Part shown: positions 53,801-61,425 of the stretch, one piece after another
Position numbering within the stretch: position 1 is the first letter of the stretch
Layout of the letters: the number at the start of each line of letters is the position of its first letter
From: CAZXEU01 sp965207385
Lineage (GTDB): Bacteria; Bacteroidota; Rhodothermia; Rhodothermales; Bin80
Assembly: GCA_965207385.1 (NCBI GenBank)
Contig: CBDBLZ010000021.1
Span: 186,001 to 250,000, forward strand
DNA: 64,000 bases
Reading direction: 5' to 3'
Notes under the pieces: generated by a model
Seen by the model: only the letters and a program-made list of their open reading frames with translations
The model's database searches: none
What the model was told of the DNA's origin: nothing
Position numbers and translations under genes: made by a program

Positions 53801-53982
53801 CGCACGGTCGCACCGCTCAGGGGATCCCCATCAGAGTCTGTCACTGTGCCCGAAATGGTCACATCCCGGCTCGGTGCAAACGAGTCCCACGACGCGCCGT
53901 ACGCCGGTGGCATTGCCAGACCGATGCACAGCGCAAGGAGAGCCGGTAGTCCGGATATCTTGCAGAGGCGTTCAGTATCCAT
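50848..53982 (-). CDS. susC: SusC/RagA-family TonB-dependent outer-membrane receptor
   Basis: This 1044-residue receptor imports oligosaccharides with TonB energy. The order is: signal peptide (residues 1-29), a carboxypeptidase-like beta-sandwich domain (about 40-110; TVTDSDGDPLSGATVRLAE), a TonB box region ending in the SusC signature EEVVVTGYGTQLRRDVTGS, a plug domain (PLWVIDGFP, SIDVLKDASATAIYGSRGANG) and a long beta-barrel to the C-terminus. The ATG at 53982 follows CGGAGATGTAGAT. susD follows by 20 bp, making the standard pair. A LacI-type operator lies about 105 bp upstream of the start. Confidence 0.96.
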   Translation of the reverse strand: MDTERLCKISGLPALLALCIGLAMPPAYGASWDSFAPSRDVTISGTVTDSDGDPLSGATVRLAETNIGAATNVDGEYVITVPDDATTLVFSFIGFVTQEVAIDGRTTIDVVMEEDVARLEEVVVTGYGTQLRRDVTGSIASISAADFESRPVASVEKALHGLVPGLNVADRSANPGDLAQISIRAIGTLSAGYEPLWVIDGFPTDQRNAQMLNPADIESIDVLKDASATAIYGSRGANGVIIVTTKSGRIGTAQINFDMNTGVSSIPTSSRFEMLNAAEYVQFHTEKNGGVTPDWISSVWDGSTDTDWQDELYRSAPFQNWSLSAHGGTEKVSYLLSSSYTEEAGVIPEEGYNKVGARLKLDYRPSDRITFGLNVAPSVSRILKSSPPSEDGSDWRSSWAQAILLPPIIPIYNPDGSYAIGSYVPGNFPIGNPLQTIERFKRTNDLFRMLGGVSLEVEPVAGIIFKSILSTNIGSNKNETLYDAPPGTPRFSFPAVSTLNVGQVWQRGWLNENTVNFRRQVGRDHFFDVLAGFTLQRDRLEFVSSNVAGLQIPGARILSIGDSETLTSRNGFGENAIASALGRLNYSFRDRYLLTATVRRDGSSRFGANNRYQTFGSFALGWRLSEEEFVKALGFVNDAKLRVSYGSTGSNAIPDFIARPSLRPVNHGLGATQLTGVAIADPGNPGLTWETSEQLDIGLDLTLMDGRYSMVLDYYNNVTTSLLLSRNIVASSGYGGFLTNIGSMRNDGIELTASVSVMETRDFGWVVGGNVTNNNQEILDLGGDDEIRNFFGALRRTVGGELQNIHVVEHVGIVREGDTHPAQPGAQPGTMVYRDADGDGSISNFLGPDGVNLEGTNLDYIYGFHTNVRYRNFDLSMRFNGQAGASVLDLYIIQIGAPFRRVNLSKKFWYDGRYISESQPGDGKTPSASGFDTGIGAVSSLGIQDTDFLRLRNVTLTYTLPQSLLRGLGVGSVRGRIYTSMENVHMWTSFIGGNPEGRRNSAGGPSLFGGSRIPGVGDGREIGLTSPPHLPLPRVWTAGIHLTY

Positions 53983-55056
53983 ATCTACATCTCCGTGTAT
54001 CTGGATTGGTTCGTACCCGATTCGGGCGATTAGCAGTTGGGGCCCGTCAGTTTGGCACCTGCACTACCATCAACGTTGCACCCATTGTTAACGATAACAT
54101 TCCAAATCGACTTCCGCAAGTCTTCGGCGAATAATCTCAACTAACAAGGAGCGGCGTTCGCGGCTCGCAGCCGTCAACCGGTCTTCAACGGACCTGCGCG
54201 GCATCCTTCGAGGCGGATCAGACTACGCACATCTTTGGCATATGGAGCAGGCCACGCAGGCCTTGGGGGCAAGAATGCCCACATCTCGTACAGGACTGAG
54301 GACGGGTTCAAGCCACCTCTCGCACAGCCGATCCGGAGCGAACGCCCTGGCAACCTATGGTCTAATGCTGTACCAGCGAGCGTACGACGGAGGTGCGCGG
54401 GCTCCTGGGCAGTCGGGAAGCATGACCGTCCTGAGGGGCTGATCTATTCGCTCCAGTGCCCTGACAGCCACATCCTTTACTGTGCGGACCGCGTGACCGC
54501 TGTTTTGCCAATCAGCCGCTCGCGGGGCTGACGGTTGCAACGCAACGGCGCGGTCCGTGCCAACGACGATGCCACGGTCTCGCCACCGATGTGCCGGAGG
54601 CCGGTCGGCCGCCTGTTCAGGTACGCTTCGCCCTTGCCCCGGGTTTGAGAGACACTCCCGGAATTGATCATCAACCAAAAACGCATGGCGCGCCGGCCAC
54701 CGCTCTAGCGCTCAATCCTGCGGCTCCCGCCAGACAGAATCCTGCCTCTGCCTTTCCACAGCCCGATTGCCTCGATATCCGTTCAACGCCACAGCTCCGG
54801 ATTGTGCATGACGTTCGCCCGAGCGGCAACTGAGGTGCCCCCATTTCATACTCGGACCAACACTATACGCCTGATTGACGAGATCACGTCCGATTCCCTC
54901 ATGCGTAGCGCACGGATACCACATTGCCGTGCACTCTCCTACAGTAAATCGAGGTTGCGGCTGGCCCGCAATGCAGAAGGACGGTGAGTGCCCAGGCTAC
55001 CAGACTGTGCCCGTCAAGAGTGGCTCATTACCCGGGCAACCATGCACATCCGTGCA
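53983..55056. other. 1.07-kb region with no recognised gene
   Basis: Between susC and the DUF6786-like gene lies more than 1 kb where no frame shows a domain, signal peptide or ribosome-binding site I recognise. Several short open frames exist on both strands, such as 54242-54442 (+) and 54355-54678 (-), but none is convincing. The first 120 bp includes the candidate LacI operator and should hold the susC promoter. The rest may be a decayed gene or insertion-element remnant; I see no terminal repeats. Confidence 0.5.
54086..54099. promoter_or_regulatory. LacI-type operator upstream of susC
   Basis: TGTTAACGATAACA is a near-perfect 14-bp palindrome (one mismatch at the sixth position) with a central CG, the classic layout for LacI-family operators. 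It lies 104-117 bp upstream of the susC start. Its outer half sites are the same as in the palindrome before the isomerase gene. This supports common control of uptake and catabolism. Confidence 0.65.
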
Positions 55057-56301
55057 TTAGTTTTCGAGGGCGGACGCGATTTCCTCCAGTGACTTGCCCA
55101 GCGTCGCTCGCGCTATTTGGTCCAGTGCTTCCGCCGGTCCCTGCAGGTGGACCGTCCTGTGCACGTGCGTGTACGCTTCGCCGGACGCGAGTGCCAGGGC
55201 AGGCGACGATGTTTCAAGCTCGAAAAACGGGCCCAGGGGCGGCACGCCTGGCGCTGGCGGACCATCGTTGTAGCTGTTGATCACATCGCCCGAAAAGGGA
55301 TCATCCTGCAACTCCCACATGGAATTGACATAATCTGTGGCTTCTTCCGGCAAGTTGTACTGAACCAGCGTCAGAACGCCGCTGGCGCTGTCGAAGCTGC
55401 CAAAAGTGGGGACACTTCGCGCCTTCGACATTCCGATCTTGCTGCGGTATTCACCATCTCCGCTGAAGTATACTACATCCTGGTCCACTACGAGCCTGTC
55501 AGCAGGCACTTCGCCGAAATAGGCCGCATTCACGACGGGCCCCAGTTCCTCCTCGCTTCCGGGCCGATAGGGAATCACTACGGTTGTCGACGGCGAGGGA
55601 TTGTACATCCCCAGAATCCAGATCGAAAGCAGTCCTCCCTCTTTCGTCCAGGCTTCGCTTCCGGTGTTTGTAACCGTATTGGCTGTTTCGAAAGCAACGG
55701 CGTCTACTGCCGGGGCAACCTCGAGACCCATGTGCTGCGCAATGGTTGGCCTGTTGAGCAGCCGCACTTCACGGTCGACGCGCAAATCAAATTGAGTACC
55801 CGAGTAATTCGTGAGCTGTATGTCCTTCTCGAAAGAAACCCGGTCCGGCTCCCGTTCCACTACGGAATAGGGGTCCCAGTCAATGGCAGCCGGAACGTAC
55901 CAGTGGTCTAGATCAAACGGATCTCCCGCCTTGAAATAGATGGAGAATTGCCCACCTTCGGGTCCCAGCCAGAAGCGATCTTCGCCGCCAAACACATTGA
56001 TGTGCTCTTGCCGCTCTCCGGAAGCGATGATCTCGCGGTTGATCCAGCCAAAGCTTGGCCCGTCGTCGCCCGATGCCGTACTTGTCAGCACACGTCCCTG
56101 CATCGCCGGGCTTACAGCGACTTTCGCAAGTCCGGCCGAGTCCGAGAGCATGACCAGATCCGTGTGATCAGCCAGAAAGGCTGCGTCGTCACCAAAGGTA
56201 GACATGCCGACATCCGGGTTGTCTGGCATCACATTTTCAGATTGGTCGCAGGCCCAAAGAAGGACCAGCGGCAGCAGGGTGAGTACGTAGCGGTAACGCA
56301 T
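55057..56301 (-). CDS. DUF6786-like lipoprotein
   Basis: This 414-residue exported protein starts at ATG 56301 and has a lipobox LLWAC (Cys18). The sequence resembles the DUF6786 family, which occurs in Bacteroidota glycan loci and is likely to fold as a supersandwich like aldose epimerases. It has long beta-rich stretches such as GWINREIIASGE, HINVFGGEDRFWLGPEGGQ and HMGLEVAPAVD, but I see no proven catalytic motif. The activity is unknown. It follows the large unassigned hydrolase gene on the same strand with a 168-bp gap. Confidence 0.6.
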   Translation of the reverse strand: MRYRYVLTLLPLVLLWACDQSENVMPDNPDVGMSTFGDDAAFLADHTDLVMLSDSAGLAKVAVSPAMQGRVLTSTASGDDGPSFGWINREIIASGERQEHINVFGGEDRFWLGPEGGQFSIYFKAGDPFDLDHWYVPAAIDWDPYSVVEREPDRVSFEKDIQLTNYSGTQFDLRVDREVRLLNRPTIAQHMGLEVAPAVDAVAFETANTVTNTGSEAWTKEGGLLSIWILGMYNPSPSTTVVIPYRPGSEEELGPVVNAAYFGEVPADRLVVDQDVVYFSGDGEYRSKIGMSKARSVPTFGSFDSASGVLTLVQYNLPEEATDYVNSMWELQDDPFSGDVINSYNDGPPAPGVPPLGPFFELETSSPALALASGEAYTHVHRTVHLQGPAEALDQIARATLGKSLEEIASALEN

Positions 56302-56469
56302 GGTTTCCTCCATCGATTTCATATTCGAAAATAGCGCAGATCTCAGACTCTGCAGACGCTGGCAAACCTTGCTGTATGTGACAGCTACGGACAGAGCTTC
56401 CGCGGCCTGCGGGGAATCCGCCCGTGCAATCGGGATGATCGTGGCGCCGGGGAGACAGCGACAGGGGCT

Positions 56470-59187
56470 TCATGGCCGGATCGTGATCGGGTAGGCCGCC
56501 AGCTGGGCCCTTGTCAGAGCAACGGGAGCCTCATTTCCGATTACTAGGTTGAATGAACCCTCGTCCGGCAGCCCGTCAACCCGGAGAAGCGCACTGTAAG
56601 AGGCGTCGTGAGGCACGGGCAGGGCGGCAAGAAGCCGGGAAAGCTCAATGCGCAGCGTGCGGCCTTCCAGTGCGTACCCGGCGACAGCCAATCCGTCCAC
56701 TCCCACGGCCAGGCCCCGCTCGACATCCACATGAATGCCTCCCAGCTGCCGCAGCACATCAGCCGCAGCCACAAGTCCGCCCACCTCGGCCCAACTCGGG
56801 CCGGAGCGAAGCGGAGTCTGAGGGAACCCTTCGTGGTCAATATTCTCCGGACCCAAGCCTATCGGGAATGTGGGAGCGTTGTAGATGCCGTTTTCGACGT
56901 GCCGGGGATGCGTAACAAGCGCCAGCGAGGATCGAGCCGCCGCTACGCCCCGCTCCATGAGATCCTGGCGCCCGGTCAATAGGCCCAGCTGCACCAGTAT
57001 GCCGGCGAACCGGTGGTCCCGCTGGTCAAGCCATTCCGCGTCACCTATCTGCGAGGTAAAGCCGCCAAAGGGGTAGGCCGTTATAATGAAATGAGGCGCC
57101 CAGACTGCCTGCAGGAGACTGGCATAGTCCGCCACCGCCTCGGCTGCCTCTAGGTACCGGCGCTCGCCTGTGGTCTCGTACAGCGAAACAAACCCCTGGA
57201 GCGCCCAGGACATGGACATGGCGTTTCGCGGCGGCTGCCCGGTCCGCGTGTCAAAGAACGTCTCCGGCTTGACCGCGCACGAATAGAGCGCCTCGAAGTC
57301 AATCCATCGGTGAGTGGGCAGGACTTCGTCCAGCAGGAATTGTGCCGCCTGCGCGGCAGCCTGCCTGAAGCGGTCCTCGCCCGTGGCGCGATACAGTTCG
57401 CTAAAAACCCAGGCGTGCGCGCCGCCGTCCGCATTCCATCGCATGCTTTGACGCGGCTCGAGGTTCTCGTCAAACCACGCGGGCACGCTCCCGTCGGGCG
57501 CCATGCGCTCAATCAGGAAGTCGCCGAATCGCCTGACATACGCGACAATGCGCGGATCCTGGTCGAACAGCCGATGCACTTGCATGAGATAGCCCGCCGT
57601 CACGCTTGCCGAGGCGGTCTGGTAGTCGCCGTCTTCCCAATTCCAATACGTCCGCGTTTCGTCCGGATCGTACTCCGGGCCGGGAAATCTCCACATGCTG
57701 CGTTTCCAATGACGCTCCTGGAGGTCGTAAAGCGAGGGGAAGAGTCCATCGGCTTGCGGCGCCGACAGTGTCAGGTTTACAATCCGCCGCGCCTTGTCGA
57801 CAAGCGACTCGTCGCCCAGCTGGCGTCCCCAGAAATAGAGTCCCGTCGCATCCGCCACGTTGTTCCACCACGCCGTGTTGTAAGCCAGGTGAAACCACTG
57901 GGGCGCCGTAAGGCGCAATGCTCCCATCGGCTCGCCATCTTCTTCCCACTGCTGCCACGTTTCCCAGGCTGCCGGACCGGCGGGATCCCGGTGTACCATT
58001 TCCGGCATGCCCCCCGAATGCTCAACGGTGTAGCCCTTGTATTCGAACGAGGCGGGGTATAGTATCCTGGCATAGTCAGCAAATGGCATGGCCTGCGGAC
58101 GCGGCTGCCGAACATAGTGTCTTCCGTAGCGCTCCCAAAGGAAGGCAGCCGTCTGCCGGTAACCCCATGTGGGCACCGCATCGGCGCCCAAAAGAAGGTC
58201 CATTCCGTACTGTACAACATTGTCGGAAAGCGTACGGACCAGCGTACCTCCGGCGTTCTCGTGGCGCCAGTAGACGTGCTGCTCTGCTATGACATCCATC
58301 ATGCCATAGGCCAAAAGCGGAGCACTGGTCATGCCGGAGGACAGCTCCAGGTCCAGCACAGCCGGCAGGGATATCCGTGACGAGTCAATGGGAACTCCGA
58401 ATATCCAGCGGTGCTTCTGCGGCCGGGCGCCCTCTGCATACACAACCTTTTCGTTAATCTGGTCAAGATCCGGCACTACTGCGGCATAGACCGAGTCCGT
58501 CTGCACGATGGCGGCGGGAGAAAAGAATACCCGGTCTGCTACCACATCGCCGGGCGAGCGCTTGTATGCCGGGAGGTGACTGAAATCCGGCGTGCCAGAC
58601 TCGGAGAATTCGAACGGAGACAGCAGGTACTCAAGGCGCGGCGGATCATCCCGCAGCTTGCCCTTCACGTCTATGTGCACGTAGCGCTCGCCGGCGCGCA
58701 GCACAATAGTCTGCGTTACGTGCGCAATTTCGGTCTCGCCGGACAGTACAACCCGGGCTTCGTCGGGCCCTCGCGTGATTACTTCCAGCTTGGTCAGCAC
58801 TTCCGGCACAATGATTCGATACGGCTCTGCGACGCGCAGTGCACGCCCGTGCTCATTGGAGCGGTCAAGATATAGCTCTGTCGTATTGGTGGGCCGGGGA
58901 CTCGGCGGGCGAAATGCCGTCGCCACAGGCACCCACTGCCCGCTTCTTGCCGCGAAAAAAGCTTGCCTGATCCCCCCGGAGCCGGGCTCGAGAATGACCT
59001 TTACGACCTCGCTTGCCATCTCGACCCTCCCGTCCGCCTCCACCACCGCTACCTGTCCCGCAACCTGTCCGGCCACAGTCATGCAGACGGCACTGCACAG
59101 GCTAAGGCGCAGCAGGATAATCGCCGTGCATCCCGGGGCGCGATTTACTACCGGACGCAACGCTCTCTTGCACTTGGTTTCATACAT
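56470..59187 (-). CDS. Large exported (alpha/alpha)-barrel-like carbohydrate enzyme, family unassigned
   Basis: This 905-residue protein starts at ATG 59187, 8 bp after AGGAG; a longer frame to 59268 exists. Residues about 15-45 are a signal peptide (IILLRLSLCSAVCMTVAG). Residues 45-320 are beta-rich (EVVKVILEPGSGGIRQAFF, VVLSGETEIAHVTQTIVLRAGERYV). From about 380 to 780 the sequence is helical, with aromatic pairs and repeating A-x-x-x-Y-x-x-x-G-x-x-x-Y patterns such as VADYASLLQAVWAP and SELYRATGEDRFRQAAAQAAQFLL, as in (alpha/alpha)6 barrels of heparinase-like, GH88/105-like or PL26-like enzymes. Acidic residues in MRWNADGGAHAWV and KPETFFDTRTGQ could be catalytic. I could not assign a family. 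Confidence 0.65.
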   Translation of the reverse strand: MYETKCKRALRPVVNRAPGCTAIILLRLSLCSAVCMTVAGQVAGQVAVVEADGRVEMASEVVKVILEPGSGGIRQAFFAARSGQWVPVATAFRPPSPRPTNTTELYLDRSNEHGRALRVAEPYRIIVPEVLTKLEVITRGPDEARVVLSGETEIAHVTQTIVLRAGERYVHIDVKGKLRDDPPRLEYLLSPFEFSESGTPDFSHLPAYKRSPGDVVADRVFFSPAAIVQTDSVYAAVVPDLDQINEKVVYAEGARPQKHRWIFGVPIDSSRISLPAVLDLELSSGMTSAPLLAYGMMDVIAEQHVYWRHENAGGTLVRTLSDNVVQYGMDLLLGADAVPTWGYRQTAAFLWERYGRHYVRQPRPQAMPFADYARILYPASFEYKGYTVEHSGGMPEMVHRDPAGPAAWETWQQWEEDGEPMGALRLTAPQWFHLAYNTAWWNNVADATGLYFWGRQLGDESLVDKARRIVNLTLSAPQADGLFPSLYDLQERHWKRSMWRFPGPEYDPDETRTYWNWEDGDYQTASASVTAGYLMQVHRLFDQDPRIVAYVRRFGDFLIERMAPDGSVPAWFDENLEPRQSMRWNADGGAHAWVFSELYRATGEDRFRQAAAQAAQFLLDEVLPTHRWIDFEALYSCAVKPETFFDTRTGQPPRNAMSMSWALQGFVSLYETTGERRYLEAAEAVADYASLLQAVWAPHFIITAYPFGGFTSQIGDAEWLDQRDHRFAGILVQLGLLTGRQDLMERGVAAARSSLALVTHPRHVENGIYNAPTFPIGLGPENIDHEGFPQTPLRSGPSWAEVGGLVAAADVLRQLGGIHVDVERGLAVGVDGLAVAGYALEGRTLRIELSRLLAALPVPHDASYSALLRVDGLPDEGSFNLVIGNEAPVALTRAQLAAYPITIRP

Positions 59188-59264
59188 CGGACCGCTCCTG
59201 TTCATTCTGGTCAATACCGGTTGCTCATACTGCCTACCCGGCTTGCTACCGCCCTGGCCGCCCG

Positions 59265-60773
59265 TCACCGGGAAACGGCATCACGGCCCAGGTTTTGGTG
59301 ATTCTGCTGCGTGCGCAAATGCCGAAGGCTTCTGCGGTCGTCCATCATGTGCTCGATGGGATGCTGGGCTGAACCAATGCTGTTCCACGAGCCCAGTTCG
59401 GCTCGCGCGCGGTCTGCCTCGGCCATCAGCCTTCCTACTATGTCCGGGTGCCGTGCAGCCACATCCTCGGTCTCGCCCGGATCCTCCTGCAAATCAAAGA
59501 GCATGGGGAAATCGAGTTCGCGCAGGCCCGAATCCCACCAGACGAGCATTTCTTCCGTTCGCGGGAGGTGCAGTTTCCATCGTCCTTCTCGCACCGCCTG
59601 GAGATTCAACCCGTTATAGTAGTAGAGAATGCGGGGTCCCGCCTCTGCAGCCGCGTGTCCAAACAGCTCCGGGCCCAGATCCATACCATCAATAACACGG
59701 CCACGCGGCAGCGCTGCGCCTGTTATGGCCGCAATGGTCGGCAGTATATCCATCGCGCTAGCCATGGCATCGATCGCCAGTCCGGCCGAAAGGCGAGCGG
59801 GCCAGCGCATCAGGCACGGCACGCGCATGCCACCTTCGAAGGTGCTGCCCTTTCCAGCGCGCAACACGCCGTTGGAGCCGTACGCTCTGGATGCAGCGGA
59901 TCCGTTGTCCGAAGTAAAGATTACCAGCGTGTCTGCAGCTTTGTCCGACTCGTCGAGCCATCGCAGTATTTCGCCGGTGCTCCAGTCCAGCTCTTCCACC
60001 ATGTCGCCGTAGACACCGCCGGGTGACTTGCCGGCAAACCTCGGATTGGGCATCCAAGGCGCGTGCGAACGCGTGTGAGGAACGTACAGGAAGAAAGGTC
60101 GCCCGGGATCACTTCCCATGAAATCCAGTGAGCGGCCCGTGAAGTGCTCCGTGATTGTAGTGACGTGCGCGTCCGGATCGACGATGCCGTTGTTTTCCAA
60201 CAGCGCCGTCGAGCCGTCGGGATGGGTGTTTCCCACCATGCCGTGAAACAGGTCAAACCCGTGCCTGACAGGATGGAACTGCGAATCGGACGTAAAGCCG
60301 GCATGCGTCTTGAAATCGAAGCCCTGGGGAAAGCCCAGATGCCATTTGCCGATGCAGGCCGTCCTGTAGCCGGCCTGGCTCAGGAGTCGGGCGATCGAAA
60401 TCTCGCTCTCCTCCAGTCCGAGGTCCGTATAAACTCCGCCGACAGCAAACGGCATGCCGCAGCGCGACGGATAGCGACCCGTGAGCAGTGATGCCCGCGA
60501 AGGACTGCACACTGAACACGCGGACTGGAAATCCGTGAACCGGATCCCTTCCTCCGCCAGACGGTCCAGGTTGGGCGTCCGAATGGTTCGGGATCCGTAG
60601 CTGCCCAGGTCGCCGTATCCGAGGTCATCGGCCAGAATGAGGACTATGTTGGGGCCTGCTCGCCGCGATGCTCCTCCCCAGCAGCCGGCGGCGGTTGCCG
60701 CAGCCGCATATGCAGCCGATCGCAAGAAATCTCGCCGGCTTACTCGCGAGGTGATGCCGTCCCGGCTAATCAT
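59265..60773 (-). CDS. Sulfatase (S1 family), exported
   Basis: This 502-residue enzyme hydrolyses sulfate esters. ATG 60773 gives a twin-arginine-like signal (SRRDFLRSAAYAAAATAAGC) with a possible lipobox. The metal site starts at NIVLILADDLGYGDLGSYG. The formylglycine motif is CSPSRASLLTG (Cys89), followed by GKWHLG and TSDNGSAAS, which bind metal and substrate. The C-Pro-Ser-Arg form requires the FGly-generating enzyme, which is not in the window. The gene overlaps the end of the ankyrin gene by 8 bp and lies 77 bp from the unassigned hydrolase gene. Confidence 0.92.
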   Translation of the reverse strand: MISRDGITSRVSRRDFLRSAAYAAAATAAGCWGGASRRAGPNIVLILADDLGYGDLGSYGSRTIRTPNLDRLAEEGIRFTDFQSACSVCSPSRASLLTGRYPSRCGMPFAVGGVYTDLGLEESEISIARLLSQAGYRTACIGKWHLGFPQGFDFKTHAGFTSDSQFHPVRHGFDLFHGMVGNTHPDGSTALLENNGIVDPDAHVTTITEHFTGRSLDFMGSDPGRPFFLYVPHTRSHAPWMPNPRFAGKSPGGVYGDMVEELDWSTGEILRWLDESDKAADTLVIFTSDNGSAASRAYGSNGVLRAGKGSTFEGGMRVPCLMRWPARLSAGLAIDAMASAMDILPTIAAITGAALPRGRVIDGMDLGPELFGHAAAEAGPRILYYYNGLNLQAVREGRWKLHLPRTEEMLVWWDSGLRELDFPMLFDLQEDPGETEDVAARHPDIVGRLMAEADRARAELGSWNSIGSAQHPIEHMMDDRRSLRHLRTQQNHQNLGRDAVSR

Positions 60774-61386
60774 CTTGGGCCTCCGTTTGTGCGCCACGCT
60801 CATGCCTGCGCAGCAAATCGGCAACATGGTCATGACCGTAATGCGTTGCCAGTCCCAGGGGTGTTGCCCCGCTGCCTGTCGCGGACCTCTCCAGCGCCCC
60901 TGCCGCAATGAGTTCGCGTGCCAGTTCAAGGCTTCCGCTGAAGGCAGCCCAATGTAGCGGGGTCCAGTCCTGCGCAGCGCTACGGGCAGTGATCTCGGCA
61001 CCGGCGTCCATGAGCATGCGCGCCGTGCCGGCCTGTCCCGCCATCGCGGCGCGCAGCAGCGGAGTCCAGCCATCGATGCCCTGCGCATTTGCGTCGGCAC
61101 CGCCATTCAGAAGCAGGGCCGTCATCTCTTCGTGGCCAAGCTTTGCCGCCCGGTGCAGGGGTGTCCAGCCGCCGGCTCCCGCCTCATCGATGCTCGCCTC
61201 CGCCTCTAGCAGAGCGCGCGCGACGGCTACATGGCCCCGTGCCGCGGCGCGGTGCAGTGGAGTCCAGTCTCCCTCGAATTCGTTGACATCCGCTCCAGCC
61301 GCCACGAGAGAAATGACCTCCTCAAGGTCTCCCGCATCCGCCGCCCGATGGAGAGCATCCACAGCCTGATCACGTCTTCTTGCCAT
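60766..61386 (-). CDS. Ankyrin-repeat protein
   Basis: This 206-residue protein consists of about six 33-residue ankyrin repeats. The consensus (D-x-T-P-L-H-x-A-A-x-x-G-x-x-x-x-A-x-x-L-L-x-A-G-A) is seen at DWTPLHRAAARGHVAVARALLEA, GWTPLHRAAKLGHEEMTALLLNG and DWTPLHWAAFSGSLELARELIAA, for example. No signal peptide is present, so it is cytosolic. It lies between two exported sulfatase genes on the same strand, and overlaps the next gene's start by 8 bp. Its function is unknown; repeats of this kind usually mediate protein binding. Confidence 0.92.
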   Translation of the reverse strand: MARRRDQAVDALHRAADAGDLEEVISLVAAGADVNEFEGDWTPLHRAAARGHVAVARALLEAEASIDEAGAGGWTPLHRAAKLGHEEMTALLLNGGADANAQGIDGWTPLLRAAMAGQAGTARMLMDAGAEITARSAAQDWTPLHWAAFSGSLELARELIAAGALERSATGSGATPLGLATHYGHDHVADLLRRHERGAQTEAQDD

Positions 61387-61425
61387 CTTCCTGTTTGTAA
61401 GAAGTGAATACTTCCGGTTTGCAGA

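Noticed and set aside
54355..54678. 107-residue frame in the gap upstream of susC
   Set aside because: No domain, weak codon pattern and no ribosome-binding site; not convincing as a gene.
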